From Mayfieldus sp963781495 (lineage in GTDB: Bacteria > Actinomycetota > Thermoleophilia > Solirubrobacterales > 70-9), in contig CAWAFX010000002.1 in NCBI GenBank assembly GCA_963781495.1, forward strand, positions 1 through 64,000: a DNA stretch of 64,000 nt, read 5' to 3'. This document shows, piece after piece, positions 33,220 through 41,248 of this stretch. The notes below the pieces were generated by a model that was not told where the DNA came from, did no database searches, and worked only from the letters and a program-made list of their open reading frames with translations. The translations under genes were made by a program, and so were the position numbers. The stretch's first letter is position 1. Every line of letters begins with the position of its first letter.

Positions 33220-34500
33220 CTAGTCGGCTTGCGCGGCCTGCTCGGCCTGTTCGCTCACCAACATGTCGATCTGCTCGAGCTTTCCGTGCACCGCCTCGAC
33301 GAGGCCGTCCAGACCTGAGCGGGCCTTGTCCGAGCTCGTCTTGATCCCGGTCAGGGTCGAGCGGATCGCCTGCGCCTGCTTCAGGGTCGAGATCGCCTCC
33401 TCGGCGATGTCGCGGACCGCTGCCGCGTCGACCTCGAGGCCGCTGTCGCGCGACATCGTCACCCTCGCCGCGGCGAGCCGGTAGGCGACCTCGATCGCCA
33501 GCCCGCTTGGCTCCTCACGGTCGACGGCGACGATCATCTTGTTGCCCTCGTACTCCTGCAGCTGCTCGCAGCGGGCCGGGACCCGGTCGTCGCCGGCGAC
33601 GACGAGCACCCCGAACGCCGCCGCGCGTGAGGCCATTCCTTCGTTCAGCTCGCGCCAGGCGTCGTTGCGGGAAAGCTTCTTGTCCTTGGCCTCGAAGAGG
33701 ATCCGGCCGCGCGACGGCCCGTCGGCGGCGCCCAGCTCGACCAGGATGTCGCCCTTCTTGCCCCCGCCCTCGGCCTGCTCACCGCCGGTGTGGGAGGCGG
33801 CGTCGCCGCGCAGCGCCGCGATCGCGCCGATCGCCTCGTTTACCCGCTCCTCGTAGGCGAGCCCCTTGCGGGTCCCTGCCTCCTCGGCCTCGGCGACCCG
33901 CCGGTCGGCGTCCTCGCGCTCCTTCAGCTCGACGATCTCGCGGGTCAGGGCATCGATCCGCTTGCGGCTCTCCTCGCTTTCGCGCTGACGCCGCGCTTCG
34001 CCCTCCTTCAGCGCCGTCACCACGCCCTGCTTGAAGTCGGCCAGCGGATTTGTCCCGTCGCTGGCCGAAAACTGCCGCGCCAGGCTCTCCCGCTGGTGCT
34101 CGGAGAAGCGGACCAGCATCTCCTTGATCTGGTGCTGGACCGTTCCCTGGCGGTCGGCACCGAAGCTGCGGGCGATCTCCTCGGCGAGCTGGTCGCTGCC
34201 GCCCTCGAGCGCCTTCACGAGCTTTTCCGCCAACTCGGAGGTGTGCTTGCCGAACTCGGCCTTGACGTAGTCGACCTCGGCCCCGGTGCCCTCGCGCTCC
34301 AGGACCCGGGCGCCGATCTCGATCGACTTCACGACCGTCTCGGCCGGCGGGGTACCGGTCTCGGCCCGCTCGCGCACGACCCTCGCGGTGTCGCGGTCGG
34401 AGATGGTCAGCGCTTCGATCACGACCCGGTCCTCGAGCACCCGGATCGTCGCCCCGTCCGGCGATTGCAGGGAAAGCTGTGGCTTTTCGGAGGCTTCCAT
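33220..34500 (-). CDS. Coiled-coil protein with PD-(D/E)XK nuclease-like domain
   Basis: 426 residues. Residues 60-215 form long charged helices, likely coiled coil; 217-330 hold a restriction-endonuclease-like core with E217, D251 (KKGDILVEL) and E270/K272 (ILFEAKDKK), i.e. the E...D...ExK pattern; 330-426 is helical again. The organisation recalls DUF2130 and RmuC-type proteins that act on DNA ends, but no family can be assigned with certainty. It is a single gene, divergent from ccr, with no restriction or repair partner next to it. Confidence 0.7.
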   Translation of the reverse strand: MEASEKPQLSLQSPDGATIRVLEDRVVIEALTISDRDTARVVRERAETGTPPAETVVKSIEIGARVLEREGTGAEVDYVKAEFGKHTSELAEKLVKALEGGSDQLAEEIARSFGADRQGTVQHQIKEMLVRFSEHQRESLARQFSASDGTNPLADFKQGVVTALKEGEARRQRESEESRKRIDALTREIVELKEREDADRRVAEAEEAGTRKGLAYEERVNEAIGAIAALRGDAASHTGGEQAEGGGKKGDILVELGAADGPSRGRILFEAKDKKLSRNDAWRELNEGMASRAAAFGVLVVAGDDRVPARCEQLQEYEGNKMIVAVDREEPSGLAIEVAYRLAAARVTMSRDSGLEVDAAAVRDIAEEAISTLKQAQAIRSTLTGIKTSSDKARSGLDGLVEAVHGKLEQIDMLVSEQAEQAAQAD

Positions 34501-34598
34501 TCGAACTGGTGAAAGTAGTCGCCGGACCGGACGCGAACCTGACGTCGGGCGCCTTGAATTAGGATTGCGCCCCCGTCAGAGACCTCGAAGGGAGCGCA

Positions 34599-35855
34599 GT
34601 GGCAGTAGACGTAAAGGACGTTTCAAAGCTCGGCGTCGAACCAGGCGAGCTGCCGCAGACGATGGCTGCCTGGGTGATCCGCCAGGAGCGCGAGGGGGAG
34701 CCGATCGACGCCTTCCAGCTGGAGGAGATCGAGGTCCCCGAGCCCGGCGCATTCGAGGTGATCGTCAGGGTGATGGCCGCCGGGGTGAACTTCAACAATG
34801 TCTGGGCGGCACTCGGAAAGCCGGTCTCCGTGTTCGGATACGGCGACCATCCCGAGTACGGCCACCACATCGGCGGCTCCGACGCTTCGGGGATCGTCTG
34901 GAAGGTCGGCGAAGGGGTGACCAAGTGGAAGCCCGGCGACGAGGTCGTGATCCATTGCAATCAGGCCTCCTACGAGGACGTCGAGGTCCACGGCCTCGAC
35001 CCGCTCGCCGCCCCCAGCCAGGAGATCTGGGGCTATGAGACGACCTGGGGATCGTTCGCCCAGTTCACCAAGGTCCAGGCGCAGCAGCTCCTCCCCCGCC
35101 CCCAGAACCTCAGCTGGGCCGAGTCCTCGGCCTACGGGCTGACCTACTTCACCGCCTACCGGATGCTGATCGATCAGTGCAAGCTGCAGGCCGGCCACAA
35201 CGTGCTGATCTGGGGCGCGGCCGGCGGCCTCGGGGTCTTTGCGACCCAGCTCTGCGCGGCCGCGGGCGCCAATGCGGTCGGTGTCGTCTCCTCGGAGGAG
35301 AAGGGGGAGTTGGTCAAGCGCCTGGGGGCGGTCGACTTCGTCGACCGCAACGAGTTCGCCGGGATGATGCGCCGCGGCGACGAGTCGCCGGAGGAGGAGA
35401 AGGAGCGCTTCAAGGTCTCGCGCGCCTTCGCCAAGCGGGTAAAGGAGATCCTTGGCGACGCTCCCGACTTCGTCTTCGAGCACGTCGGCCAGGCGACCTT
35501 CCCGACCTCGGTCTTCGTCGTCAAGCCGTTCGGCAAGGTCGTGATCTGCGGCGCCACCTCCGGCTACACGCTCGATTTCGACGTCCGCTACCTGTGGATG
35601 AAGCAGAAGCAGATCATCGGCTCGCACTTCGCCAACGCCTACGAGTGCATGCGTGCCAACGAGCTCATGGCCGAGGGCAAGATCCGCCCCGTGCTCTGGC
35701 GCGTGATGGGCTTCGACGGGGTCGCCGAGGCGCACCAGCTGCTGCACGAGAACAAGCATCTGGGCAAGATCTCGATCCTCGTCGGCGCCGAGGACGAGGA
35801 GGAAGGAAAGACCGAGGAGGGGTCCGGCGCGATCCGGGCCGAGGTCGGAGCATGA
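34599..35855 (+). CDS. ccrA: Crotonyl-CoA carboxylase/reductase
   Basis: 418 residues of the MDR superfamily without zinc motifs. CCR features: VNFNNVWAALGKPV, GYETTWGSFAQF, nucleotide loop GAAGGLGVFATQ and the C-terminal HENKHLGKISILV. It reductively carboxylates crotonyl-CoA to ethylmalonyl-CoA using NADPH and CO2. The B12 mutase at 57.4 kb can carry out the next isomerisation, so the window encodes two steps of the ethylmalonyl-CoA pathway. GTG start with AAGGGAG 6 nt upstream. Its stop codon lies in the first bases of the palindromic element. Confidence 0.92.
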   Translation: MAVDVKDVSKLGVEPGELPQTMAAWVIRQEREGEPIDAFQLEEIEVPEPGAFEVIVRVMAAGVNFNNVWAALGKPVSVFGYGDHPEYGHHIGGSDASGIVWKVGEGVTKWKPGDEVVIHCNQASYEDVEVHGLDPLAAPSQEIWGYETTWGSFAQFTKVQAQQLLPRPQNLSWAESSAYGLTYFTAYRMLIDQCKLQAGHNVLIWGAAGGLGVFATQLCAAAGANAVGVVSSEEKGELVKRLGAVDFVDRNEFAGMMRRGDESPEEEKERFKVSRAFAKRVKEILGDAPDFVFEHVGQATFPTSVFVVKPFGKVVICGATSGYTLDFDVRYLWMKQKQIIGSHFANAYECMRANELMAEGKIRPVLWRVMGFDGVAEAHQLLHENKHLGKISILVGAEDEEEGKTEEGSGAIRAEVGA

Positions 35856-36016
35856 CGACTGACTGCATGGCCACGCGTGCCTGGGAGACCACGGGGTCGA
35901 GCAGGTCTAGGACGCAGGGCGAAGCCTTTGGTGGCGCCAAAGGCGAGCCGGAGGACGACGAAATGCGAGGATCCCGTGGGCTATCCAGGCATGCGTGGAT
36001 CGTGGAGTCAGTCGTC
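35854..36016. repeat. 163-bp palindromic element, possible structured RNA
   Basis: Outer arms GACGACTGACT (35854-35864) and AGTCAGTCGTC (36006-36016) are perfectly complementary. A second paired block, CCACGCGTGCCTGG against CCAGGCATGCGTGG, has 13 of 14 matches, and CACGGG/CCCGTG closes further in. Inside is a separate perfect 8-bp hairpin, GCCTTTGG-TGGCG-CCAAAGGC (35924-35944), and unpaired purine-rich sequence (GAGGACGACGAAATGCGAGG). The element fills the whole gap between the ccr stop and the next ATG. It follows ATGA exactly. It could be a mobile palindrome or a processed structured RNA. Confidence 0.7.
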
Positions 36017-36018
36017 TA

Positions 36019-36312
36019 ATGGCCGAGGTCTGCTACATCGAGTGGCACGTGACCCCGTTCCGGGCCGACCGCTTCATCGAGGTCTGGCGCCCGGCGGCGG
36101 GTCGCGCGATGGCATTCGGGGCGCAAAGCTGGTCGCTGACCCGCAACACCGAGGACCCCCTGCACGTGCGCCAGTCGGCGGTCTGGGAGAAGCGCGAGGA
36201 CTTCGAGCGCTACTGGTTCTCGGACGAGATCTCAGCCGCCCGCGAGGAGCTGATCAACTACTACAGCATCCCCATCCTGCCGGTCTGGCACTCGCTGGTC
36301 GGAACCGAGTAA
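36019..36312 (+). CDS. ABM/Dabb-like small protein
   Basis: 97 residues. The pattern 'CYIEWHVTPFRADRFIEVW', 'SWSLTRNTEDP' and 'VWEKREDFERYWFSDE' resembles the ferredoxin-like alpha-beta barrel of antibiotic-biosynthesis-monooxygenase or NIPSNAP proteins. Function unknown. The ATG follows the palindromic element by 2 nt and has no ribosome binding site, so the element may control its translation. Before insertion it may have been cotranscribed with ccr. Confidence 0.65.
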   Translation: MAEVCYIEWHVTPFRADRFIEVWRPAAGRAMAFGAQSWSLTRNTEDPLHVRQSAVWEKREDFERYWFSDEISAAREELINYYSIPILPVWHSLVGTE

Positions 36313-36318
36313 CCGCCG

Positions 36319-36882
36319 CTAGGCGGCGATCGCATCCATCTCGTTGCGCCGCGCCTCCGCCAGCAGCTCGGCGAGGATCTCGCCCAGCTGGTCGCGGGCT
36401 GAGTCGGACACAAGCTGGTACCCGGCGTCGAAGGCCTCCTCCGCGGTGCTGATCGGCAGGTCGCGGTCGATCACCCGCGCCCCGATCGCCCCCAGCACCT
36501 TGCGCGCCTCCGCCTGCGCCCAGACGGCGCCGAACATCGAGGTGCTGGCGCCGATCACCGCGACCGGCTTGCCCCGCAAGGCGTTGTCGGGAAACGGCCG
36601 CGAGGCCCAGTCGAGGGCGTTCTTGAGGTGACCCGGGATCGAGGCGTTGTACTCCGGCGTGGCGATCAGCACCGCGTCCGCGTCGGCGATCGCCTGCCGC
36701 AGCCTCTGGACTGCCGGCGGCGCCGGGTCGACGTCCTCGTCCTCGTTGTACGGCGGGAGGTCGGCAAGACCGTCGAGAAAGCTGAGCTGAACGGGCGGCG
36801 GCAGCAACTCGCCGGCCGCCCGCAGCAGCTTGGTGTTGTGCGATTCGCGTCGCAGGCTGCCTGAGATCGCGAGCACGCGCAT
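36319..36882 (-). CDS. NADPH-dependent FMN reductase family protein
   Basis: 187 residues, flavodoxin-like. FMN phosphate loop SGSLRRESHNTKLL and the conserved PEYNASIPGHLKNALDW are present. Known relatives (azoreductases, chromate and quinone reductases) move two electrons from NAD(P)H to quinones or metals. It lies 2 nt downstream of the yceI-type gene, so is probably controlled by the palindromic operator there. Confidence 0.88.
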   Translation of the reverse strand: MRVLAISGSLRRESHNTKLLRAAGELLPPPVQLSFLDGLADLPPYNEDEDVDPAPPAVQRLRQAIADADAVLIATPEYNASIPGHLKNALDWASRPFPDNALRGKPVAVIGASTSMFGAVWAQAEARKVLGAIGARVIDRDLPISTAEEAFDAGYQLVSDSARDQLGEILAELLAEARRNEMDAIAA

Positions 36883-36884
36883 CT

Positions 36885-37430
36885 CTAGCCCTCGCTCGAG
36901 AGCTCGAGGTGGACGCTGAGCCTCACCTCATCGCCGAGCACCTTCGTGCCGTCGGGCAGATCGGCATTCCAGTCGAGGCCGAACTCGTGCCGGTCGACCA
37001 CCGTCTCGAGGTCGATGCCGATCCGATTCCTGCCATCCGGTCCCTCGACCGGACCGCTGACCGAGCCGCGAGCTTCGACGCCCTTGGTGATCCCCTTGAC
37101 CGTCAGGGCGCCCTCGACGACCAGCCCCTCGCCTGCCTCGTGCACGTCGCGCGCGACGAAGGTGATCTCCGGGTTGCGCTCCGCATCGAAGAACTCCGCG
37201 GAAAGCAGGTGGGCCTTGAGGTTTTCGTCCTTGACGTCGACGCTCTGCACCGCGGCCGACCCCGTGAGCCGGAGCTCACCGTCGTCGCCCGTGGCCAGCG
37301 AAACGCTGTAGTCGTCGAAACTGCCACGGAAGGTGCCTGCGCCCATGTGCTTGACCGAAAATCCGACGCTGGAGTGGACCGGGTCCGACTTCCAGTCGCC
37401 CTGTGGAAGAACCGCTTGCGCTGTGGTCAT
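36885..37430 (-). CDS. YceI-family lipid-binding-like protein
   Basis: 181 residues, one YceI beta-barrel: DPVHSSVGFSVKHMGAGTFRG, HLLSAEFFDAERNPEITF and IGIDLETVVDRHEFGLDWN. Members bind isoprenoid or fatty-acyl chains. No signal peptide, so cytoplasmic. ATG 37430 has AAAGGAACT as ribosome binding site. The gene has a good promoter with a perfect palindrome at the predicted transcription start and is followed by the FMN reductase gene. Confidence 0.88.
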   Translation of the reverse strand: MTTAQAVLPQGDWKSDPVHSSVGFSVKHMGAGTFRGSFDDYSVSLATGDDGELRLTGSAAVQSVDVKDENLKAHLLSAEFFDAERNPEITFVARDVHEAGEGLVVEGALTVKGITKGVEARGSVSGPVEGPDGRNRIGIDLETVVDRHEFGLDWNADLPDGTKVLGDEVRLSVHLELSSEG

Positions 37431-37461
37431 GGGAGTTCCTTTGCTTGAGTTGGGATAAAAA

Positions 37462-37475
37462 CTTGAGTTCTCAAG
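37462..37475. promoter_or_regulatory. Palindromic operator CTTGAG-TT-CTCAAG
   Basis: A perfect 6-bp inverted repeat with 2-nt spacer lies just downstream of the -10 of the yceI promoter. Further copies of the half-site occur around it (GCTTGAGT at 37443-37450, ACTCAAGC at 37515-37522). The layout is typical of MarR-type repressor sites; no MarR gene is adjacent. Confidence 0.6.
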
Positions 37476-37477
37476 CA

Positions 37478-37505
37478 AATATAGCAGGAATGCTTGACTT
37501 CGCAA
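37478..37505 (-). promoter_or_regulatory. Promoter of the yceI operon
   Basis: Minus strand: TTGCGA (37505-37500), 16-nt spacer, TATATT (37483-37478). The predicted start lies in the palindrome at 37462-37475, so a bound repressor would block initiation. Confidence 0.55.
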
Positions 37506-37567
37506 CTATTGCTCACTCAAGCACCAACGCCCCCGGGCCACGGCGCTGCACGGCGGCGCCAGCCGCC

Positions 37568-37858
37568 TTAGTGCTGCTCGAGCGGGGCCATCGTCAGCCC
37601 CGCCTGACCCAGCTGCTCCCAGTAGAGCTCAGCCGGCTCCTTGGGACCGGTCCAGACACAGGCCTGGCCGCTGTTGTGGATCGTGTCGGCGAAGCGGTGC
37701 CCCTGGTCGATGCTGACCCCGGGAATCACCCGGGCGAGGGTCTGGGCCACGTGGTCGAACGTGTTGTGGTTGTCGTTGCGGACGATCACCATCCAGTTGC
37801 CGCCCAGCCCCGAGTCCGGCCCGGCGCTCCGCGGTCGTTCGACCGTGCCCGTTTCCAC
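37568..37858 (-). CDS. clpS: ClpS adaptor protein
   Basis: 96 residues from GTG 37858. The ClpS core is clear: VIVRNDNHNTFDHVAQTL, FADTIHNSGQACVWTGPKEPAE and LTMAPLEQ. ClpS binds N-degron substrates and delivers them to the ClpCP protease. clpS stands without a clp ATPase gene here. It starts 11 nt after the stop of the upstream membrane-anchored gene; the longer frame is a shadow of that gene. Confidence 0.88.
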   Translation of the reverse strand: METGTVERPRSAGPDSGLGGNWMVIVRNDNHNTFDHVAQTLARVIPGVSIDQGHRFADTIHNSGQACVWTGPKEPAELYWEQLGQAGLTMAPLEQH

Positions 37859-37868
37859 GCTGAGAAGC

Positions 37869-38558
37869 CTAGAAGGGATCTGGGACGGCGACCGAGAGAT
37901 CGTCGAAGCTGGCCGTGGCACCCTTGGCGGCCTTCTCGGATCCGACCGAGATCGCCGAGAAGCGGCCGCTGAGCGCGGTCGCCGTGTGCGCGTCCTCGGT
38001 CACCGAGCCGACCTTGCGGCCGTTTACGAAGCCGATCAGATGCGTGGTTCCGTCAGGGCTGGAGAATGCCTGGAGACGCATCTTGTTGGGCTTGCCGACC
38101 GGCTTGATCGCCCGCGACTTGCCCTTCGCGAGCAGGGTCCGGCTGCCGTCGGGCGGCAGGTCACGGCGCAGCTGGAATGAACCCTTCTTCGGGTAGACGG
38201 CGAGCTGGTACTGGCCGCCGTTGCCGTCGCGAAGAGCGACCGCGACGAAGACCTTGGCCTGCAGGGCCCGGGGAGTCCCCGCGAGCAGCCGCGCGGTCGT
38301 CTTGATGTCCAGGTTGGCGCCGACCACCGGCGTCCGCAGCTGGCATTCGCGGGTCCGCTTGCCGACCGTCACCTTGAGCGCCCTGTGGCCACCGCCGCGC
38401 GAGCACTGAGATCCGGAGAGCCGGACCACCTGCTTGCGCACGCCGGCGCTCGACATGTCGTTGCTGTAGATCGGAATCGTCGCAGCGAGGGCCGCGGCCG
38501 CAGCGGCGGCCAGGCCGAGCAGGCCGAGCGGAATCGCGATCCAAAGGGGTCGTCTCAT
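37869..38558 (-). CDS. Membrane-anchored LamG-like protein
   Basis: 229 residues. N-terminal basic stretch and a transmembrane segment (WIAIPLGLLGLAAAAAAALAA), then an extracytoplasmic beta-rich domain. Phrases such as VFVAVALRDGNGGQYQLAVYP, LIGFVNGRKVGSVTEDAH and ATASFDDLSVAVP resemble concanavalin-like (LamG/DUF1080-type) domains that bind sugars. Two Cys (CSRGG, RECQL) may form a disulfide. No catalytic residues identified. Confidence 0.65.
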   Translation of the reverse strand: MRRPLWIAIPLGLLGLAAAAAAALAATIPIYSNDMSSAGVRKQVVRLSGSQCSRGGGHRALKVTVGKRTRECQLRTPVVGANLDIKTTARLLAGTPRALQAKVFVAVALRDGNGGQYQLAVYPKKGSFQLRRDLPPDGSRTLLAKGKSRAIKPVGKPNKMRLQAFSSPDGTTHLIGFVNGRKVGSVTEDAHTATALSGRFSAISVGSEKAAKGATASFDDLSVAVPDPF

Positions 38559-38654
38559 GGCTGGGTGGGGCCTACAGCGCCTCCACCGGGAGCCTAAACA
38601 CAGACACGGCCGAAAGATGCGCTGAAGGCCTTCGCTGCAGGGGAAATGGCAGGC

Positions 38655-39869
38655 CTAGACCTCGATCTCGGAGAGCTGGAAATCGGGCTCCTGGCCGAAC
38701 GAGCGCAGCATCCGCTGTCTCAGCAAGCCGTAGCGGCGCACCGCCTCGCTGCGCCTGCCCCGCCGCAGACAGACCTCGATCACCGTCCGCTGAACGTCTG
38801 AATCGAGAGGCTCCATGTCCGAAAGACGTCGCGCGTGCCGGGCTGCATCCTCGAGTTGGTCGGCCGCCAGATGTGCATGGATTAGGGCGCGCAGCGTCTC
38901 GCCCGCCAGGTCGCGGAGGCGATCACGCTCGTTCAGGGTCCATTCCGCGTAGGGGTTCTCGGGCAGAAAGTCGTCGCGGTACAGCCGCAGGGCGCTCTGC
39001 AGATGCGGAACCGCCGCCTTGCCCCCCTGCTGCAGGAGCGCAGTCAGCCCTGCTCGTGCCTCGTGCTCGAACTCATCGGCGTCGATCCGGACTCGCTTCA
39101 GGTTGAGACGGTATCCGTCAGGGCGGGCGACGATAAGAGTCGAGGGAGCCCGCTTCGGCCGCTCGGGCTCGAGCTTCTGGCGCAGGATGTGGGTGTAGTA
39201 GCGGGTCCGGCCGCGCGCCTCCCCGGGTCCCGCGTCGGGCCACAGTGCCTCGGCGATGCGGTCGTTGGAGACCGCGCGGCGGCGCTCGCAGACGAGGTAC
39301 TTGAGCAGCTCGCCCGGGCGCTGCTGCAGCCATTCGCCGCTCAGATGCTGGTTCTCACCCTCGACCCGGAAGCGTCCCAGAGTGAAGATCTGTATCGAGC
39401 CGGCGTCGTCGGGCTCAGGACCGTCATCTGTGACCACGTTGCGCCGGCGCCGATCGTCGGCGCTCGCCGGGCGAAGGTGGAAGAGGACCTCAGTCGCCCC
39501 CTTGTCCAGTGCTGATGCGGTGACCCAGAGCGCGGCCCGCGAGTCGCGCGTCGTCACGTCCATCCGCACCTCGGTCAGAGGAGATTCGGCGCCGGCGGCC
39601 GCCTCGGAAAGGCAGCTGCCGCCGGCCCGGTTGCAGATCAGCTCACAGCAGGTCCACTGCGAGGCGACTGAATCGCTGTGGTGGGAGAGCAGCAGCTCGC
39701 GGGCCTGCCGGTTGAGGTTCTTCACCGTCGTCCCCTGCCGCTCGACCAGCACCAGGCCATAGGGGAACCGCTCGAAGAACTCGGGCGAATGAATCAACTC
39801 GCGCTGGGACCACTCGGCTTCCCCAACGGCACTCGCGACCGCGTCCGCTTGAGCGCGTTCAGTCTTCAC
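38655..39869 (-). CDS. SARP/BTAD transcriptional regulator with PAS-like N-terminus
   Basis: 404 residues. Residues 25-130 look PAS-like (FPYGLVLVERQGTTVKNLNR), containing Cys clusters (CCELIC, GGSC). Residues 155-265 form an OmpR-type winged helix (IQIFTLGRFRVEG, LLKYLVCERRRAVSNDRIAEALWP). The rest is a BTAD tetratricopeptide-like domain. SARP proteins activate secondary-metabolite or polysaccharide clusters. The gene is divergent from the exopolysaccharide cluster and separated from it by 254 nt, making it a candidate cluster regulator. ATG start. Confidence 0.85.
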   Translation of the reverse strand: MKTERAQADAVASAVGEAEWSQRELIHSPEFFERFPYGLVLVERQGTTVKNLNRQARELLLSHHSDSVASQWTCCELICNRAGGSCLSEAAAGAESPLTEVRMDVTTRDSRAALWVTASALDKGATEVLFHLRPASADDRRRRNVVTDDGPEPDDAGSIQIFTLGRFRVEGENQHLSGEWLQQRPGELLKYLVCERRRAVSNDRIAEALWPDAGPGEARGRTRYYTHILRQKLEPERPKRAPSTLIVARPDGYRLNLKRVRIDADEFEHEARAGLTALLQQGGKAAVPHLQSALRLYRDDFLPENPYAEWTLNERDRLRDLAGETLRALIHAHLAADQLEDAARHARRLSDMEPLDSDVQRTVIEVCLRRGRRSEAVRRYGLLRQRMLRSFGQEPDFQLSEIEV

Positions 39870-40011
39870 CCGACCCTTTCTTTTCGGTCAACGCCAACAG
39901 CGGGTCTGCCGCTGTACTTGATTGGACCCGCGAGGAATACCCGTCGAGGGACTACCTAGAAGTGAGTATATCTCTATCCACGCATGCGGCAGGCGTAAAA
40001 AGGCCGTGACA

Positions 40012-40123
40012 AATCCCCATCTAACAGCCAGGCGAACAGTCGCCAAAACCCCCTTCCCTAGCGTCGCAGGTGGGGATTCGGTTTTCAACCGGGACCAGCG
40101 ACTCGGTCCCAAGGGGTTTTCGG
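40012..40123 (+). other. Structured 5' leader candidate of the EPS operon
   Basis: The 112 nt before the aminotransferase ATG have nested inverted repeats: AATCCCCATC (40012-40021) against GGTGGGGATT (40069-40078), an inner GGCGA-ACAG-TCGCC hairpin (40031-40044), and GGGACC-AGCGACTC-GGTCCC (40091-40110) just before the ribosome binding site AAGGGG. This could be a cis-regulatory RNA. It does not match the c-di-GMP riboswitch pattern known to me. Confidence 0.35.
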
Positions 40124-41248
40124 ATGACGACAGCAGCTGCCGTTGGAACGGTTCCGTTCGTGGACCTGCAACGCCACCACGCAGATTTTGAGGACGAGTT
40201 GCGCGCGGCCTTCGACCGCGTCCTGGCAAGCGGCGGCTTCGTCCTCGGCAGCGAGGTCGAGGAGTTCGAGGCCGAGTTCGCAGCTTTCTGCGGGGTCGAG
40301 CACTGCATCGGCGTCGGCTCCGGGACGGCCGCGCTCACCCTCGCGATCCTCGCGGCGGGCATCGGCCCCGGGGACGAGGTCATCGTTCCGGCTCACACCT
40401 ACATCGCAACCGCGCTGGCGGTCTCTCACGCCGGAGCGCAGCCGGTCTTCTGTGACGTCGAGGAGAGCACCGGCCTGATCGACGTCCTCTCGGCGGCCGA
40501 GACCTTGACCTCTCGGACCGCGGCGATCATCCCGGTCCACCTCTACGGACAGGTCTGCGACATGGACGCGGTCTCAGAGTTCGCCGCGCGGCATGGCCTG
40601 GTCGTGATCGAGGACGCCGCGCAGGCCCACGGGGCGCGCCACGGAGCAAAGCCCGCCGGCTCGCTCGGCGACGTCGCCGGGTTCAGCTTCTATCCGAGCA
40701 AGAACCTTGGTGCGCTCGGGGACGGAGGCGCTATCTGTACCGACAGCGAAGAGATCGCGGCCGCCGCCAGGCGCCTGCGCAACCTCGGCCAGGAAGCAAA
40801 GGGCCAGCACCTGCAGGCGGGATTCAACGAGCGTCTCGACGGCATCCAGGCCGCGATGCTGAGCGTCAAGCTGCAGGTTCTCGAACAGGGAAATTCGACC
40901 CGCCGGGCCCGTGCCGCGACCTACCGCGAGCAGCTGCCCTCGACCTGCACGGTGCTCGACGAGGACCCTCGCAGCGAGTGCGTCTACCACCTCTTCCCGG
41001 TCAGGCTCCGAGATCGCGACGAAGTGAGGCGCCGGCTGGCCGAATGCGGGATCGGCAGCGGGGTCCACTACCACCCGGCGGTTCCCCACCAACGTCCGTT
41101 CGCCGCCTGCCGCCGAACCGAGGTTCCCTGCGCGGAGCAGTGGGCGGGGCAGGAGCTCTCGCTGCCGATGTTCGGCGAGATCACAGAAGAAGAGGTGCGC
41201 CGGGTGACCGACGTCCTGACCGAGATCCTTGAGGAGATGCCGACATGA
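40124..41248 (+). CDS. DegT/DnrJ/EryC1 sugar aminotransferase
   Basis: 374 residues. PLP lysine in FYPSKNLGALGDGGAI (K193), cofactor contacts GVGSGTAALTLAI and VIEDAAQAHGA. These enzymes aminate nucleotide-activated ketosugars. The next gene is a Gfo/Idh dehydrogenase, and a hexapeptide N-acetyltransferase is at 46.7 kb; the trio matches WlbE-WlbA-WlbB style synthesis of 3-acetamido sugars. ATG 40124 follows AAGGGG; the 18-codon longer frame lacks a ribosome binding site. The stop overlaps the next start (ATGA). Confidence 0.9.
   Translation: MTTAAAVGTVPFVDLQRHHADFEDELRAAFDRVLASGGFVLGSEVEEFEAEFAAFCGVEHCIGVGSGTAALTLAILAAGIGPGDEVIVPAHTYIATALAVSHAGAQPVFCDVEESTGLIDVLSAAETLTSRTAAIIPVHLYGQVCDMDAVSEFAARHGLVVIEDAAQAHGARHGAKPAGSLGDVAGFSFYPSKNLGALGDGGAICTDSEEIAAAARRLRNLGQEAKGQHLQAGFNERLDGIQAAMLSVKLQVLEQGNSTRRARAATYREQLPSTCTVLDEDPRSECVYHLFPVRLRDRDEVRRRLAECGIGSGVHYHPAVPHQRPFAACRRTEVPCAEQWAGQELSLPMFGEITEEEVRRVTDVLTEILEEMPT

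Noticed and set aside
39896..40123. Cyclic di-GMP riboswitch before the EPS operon
   Set aside because: The conserved GEMM sequence blocks could not be found; only generic hairpins are present.
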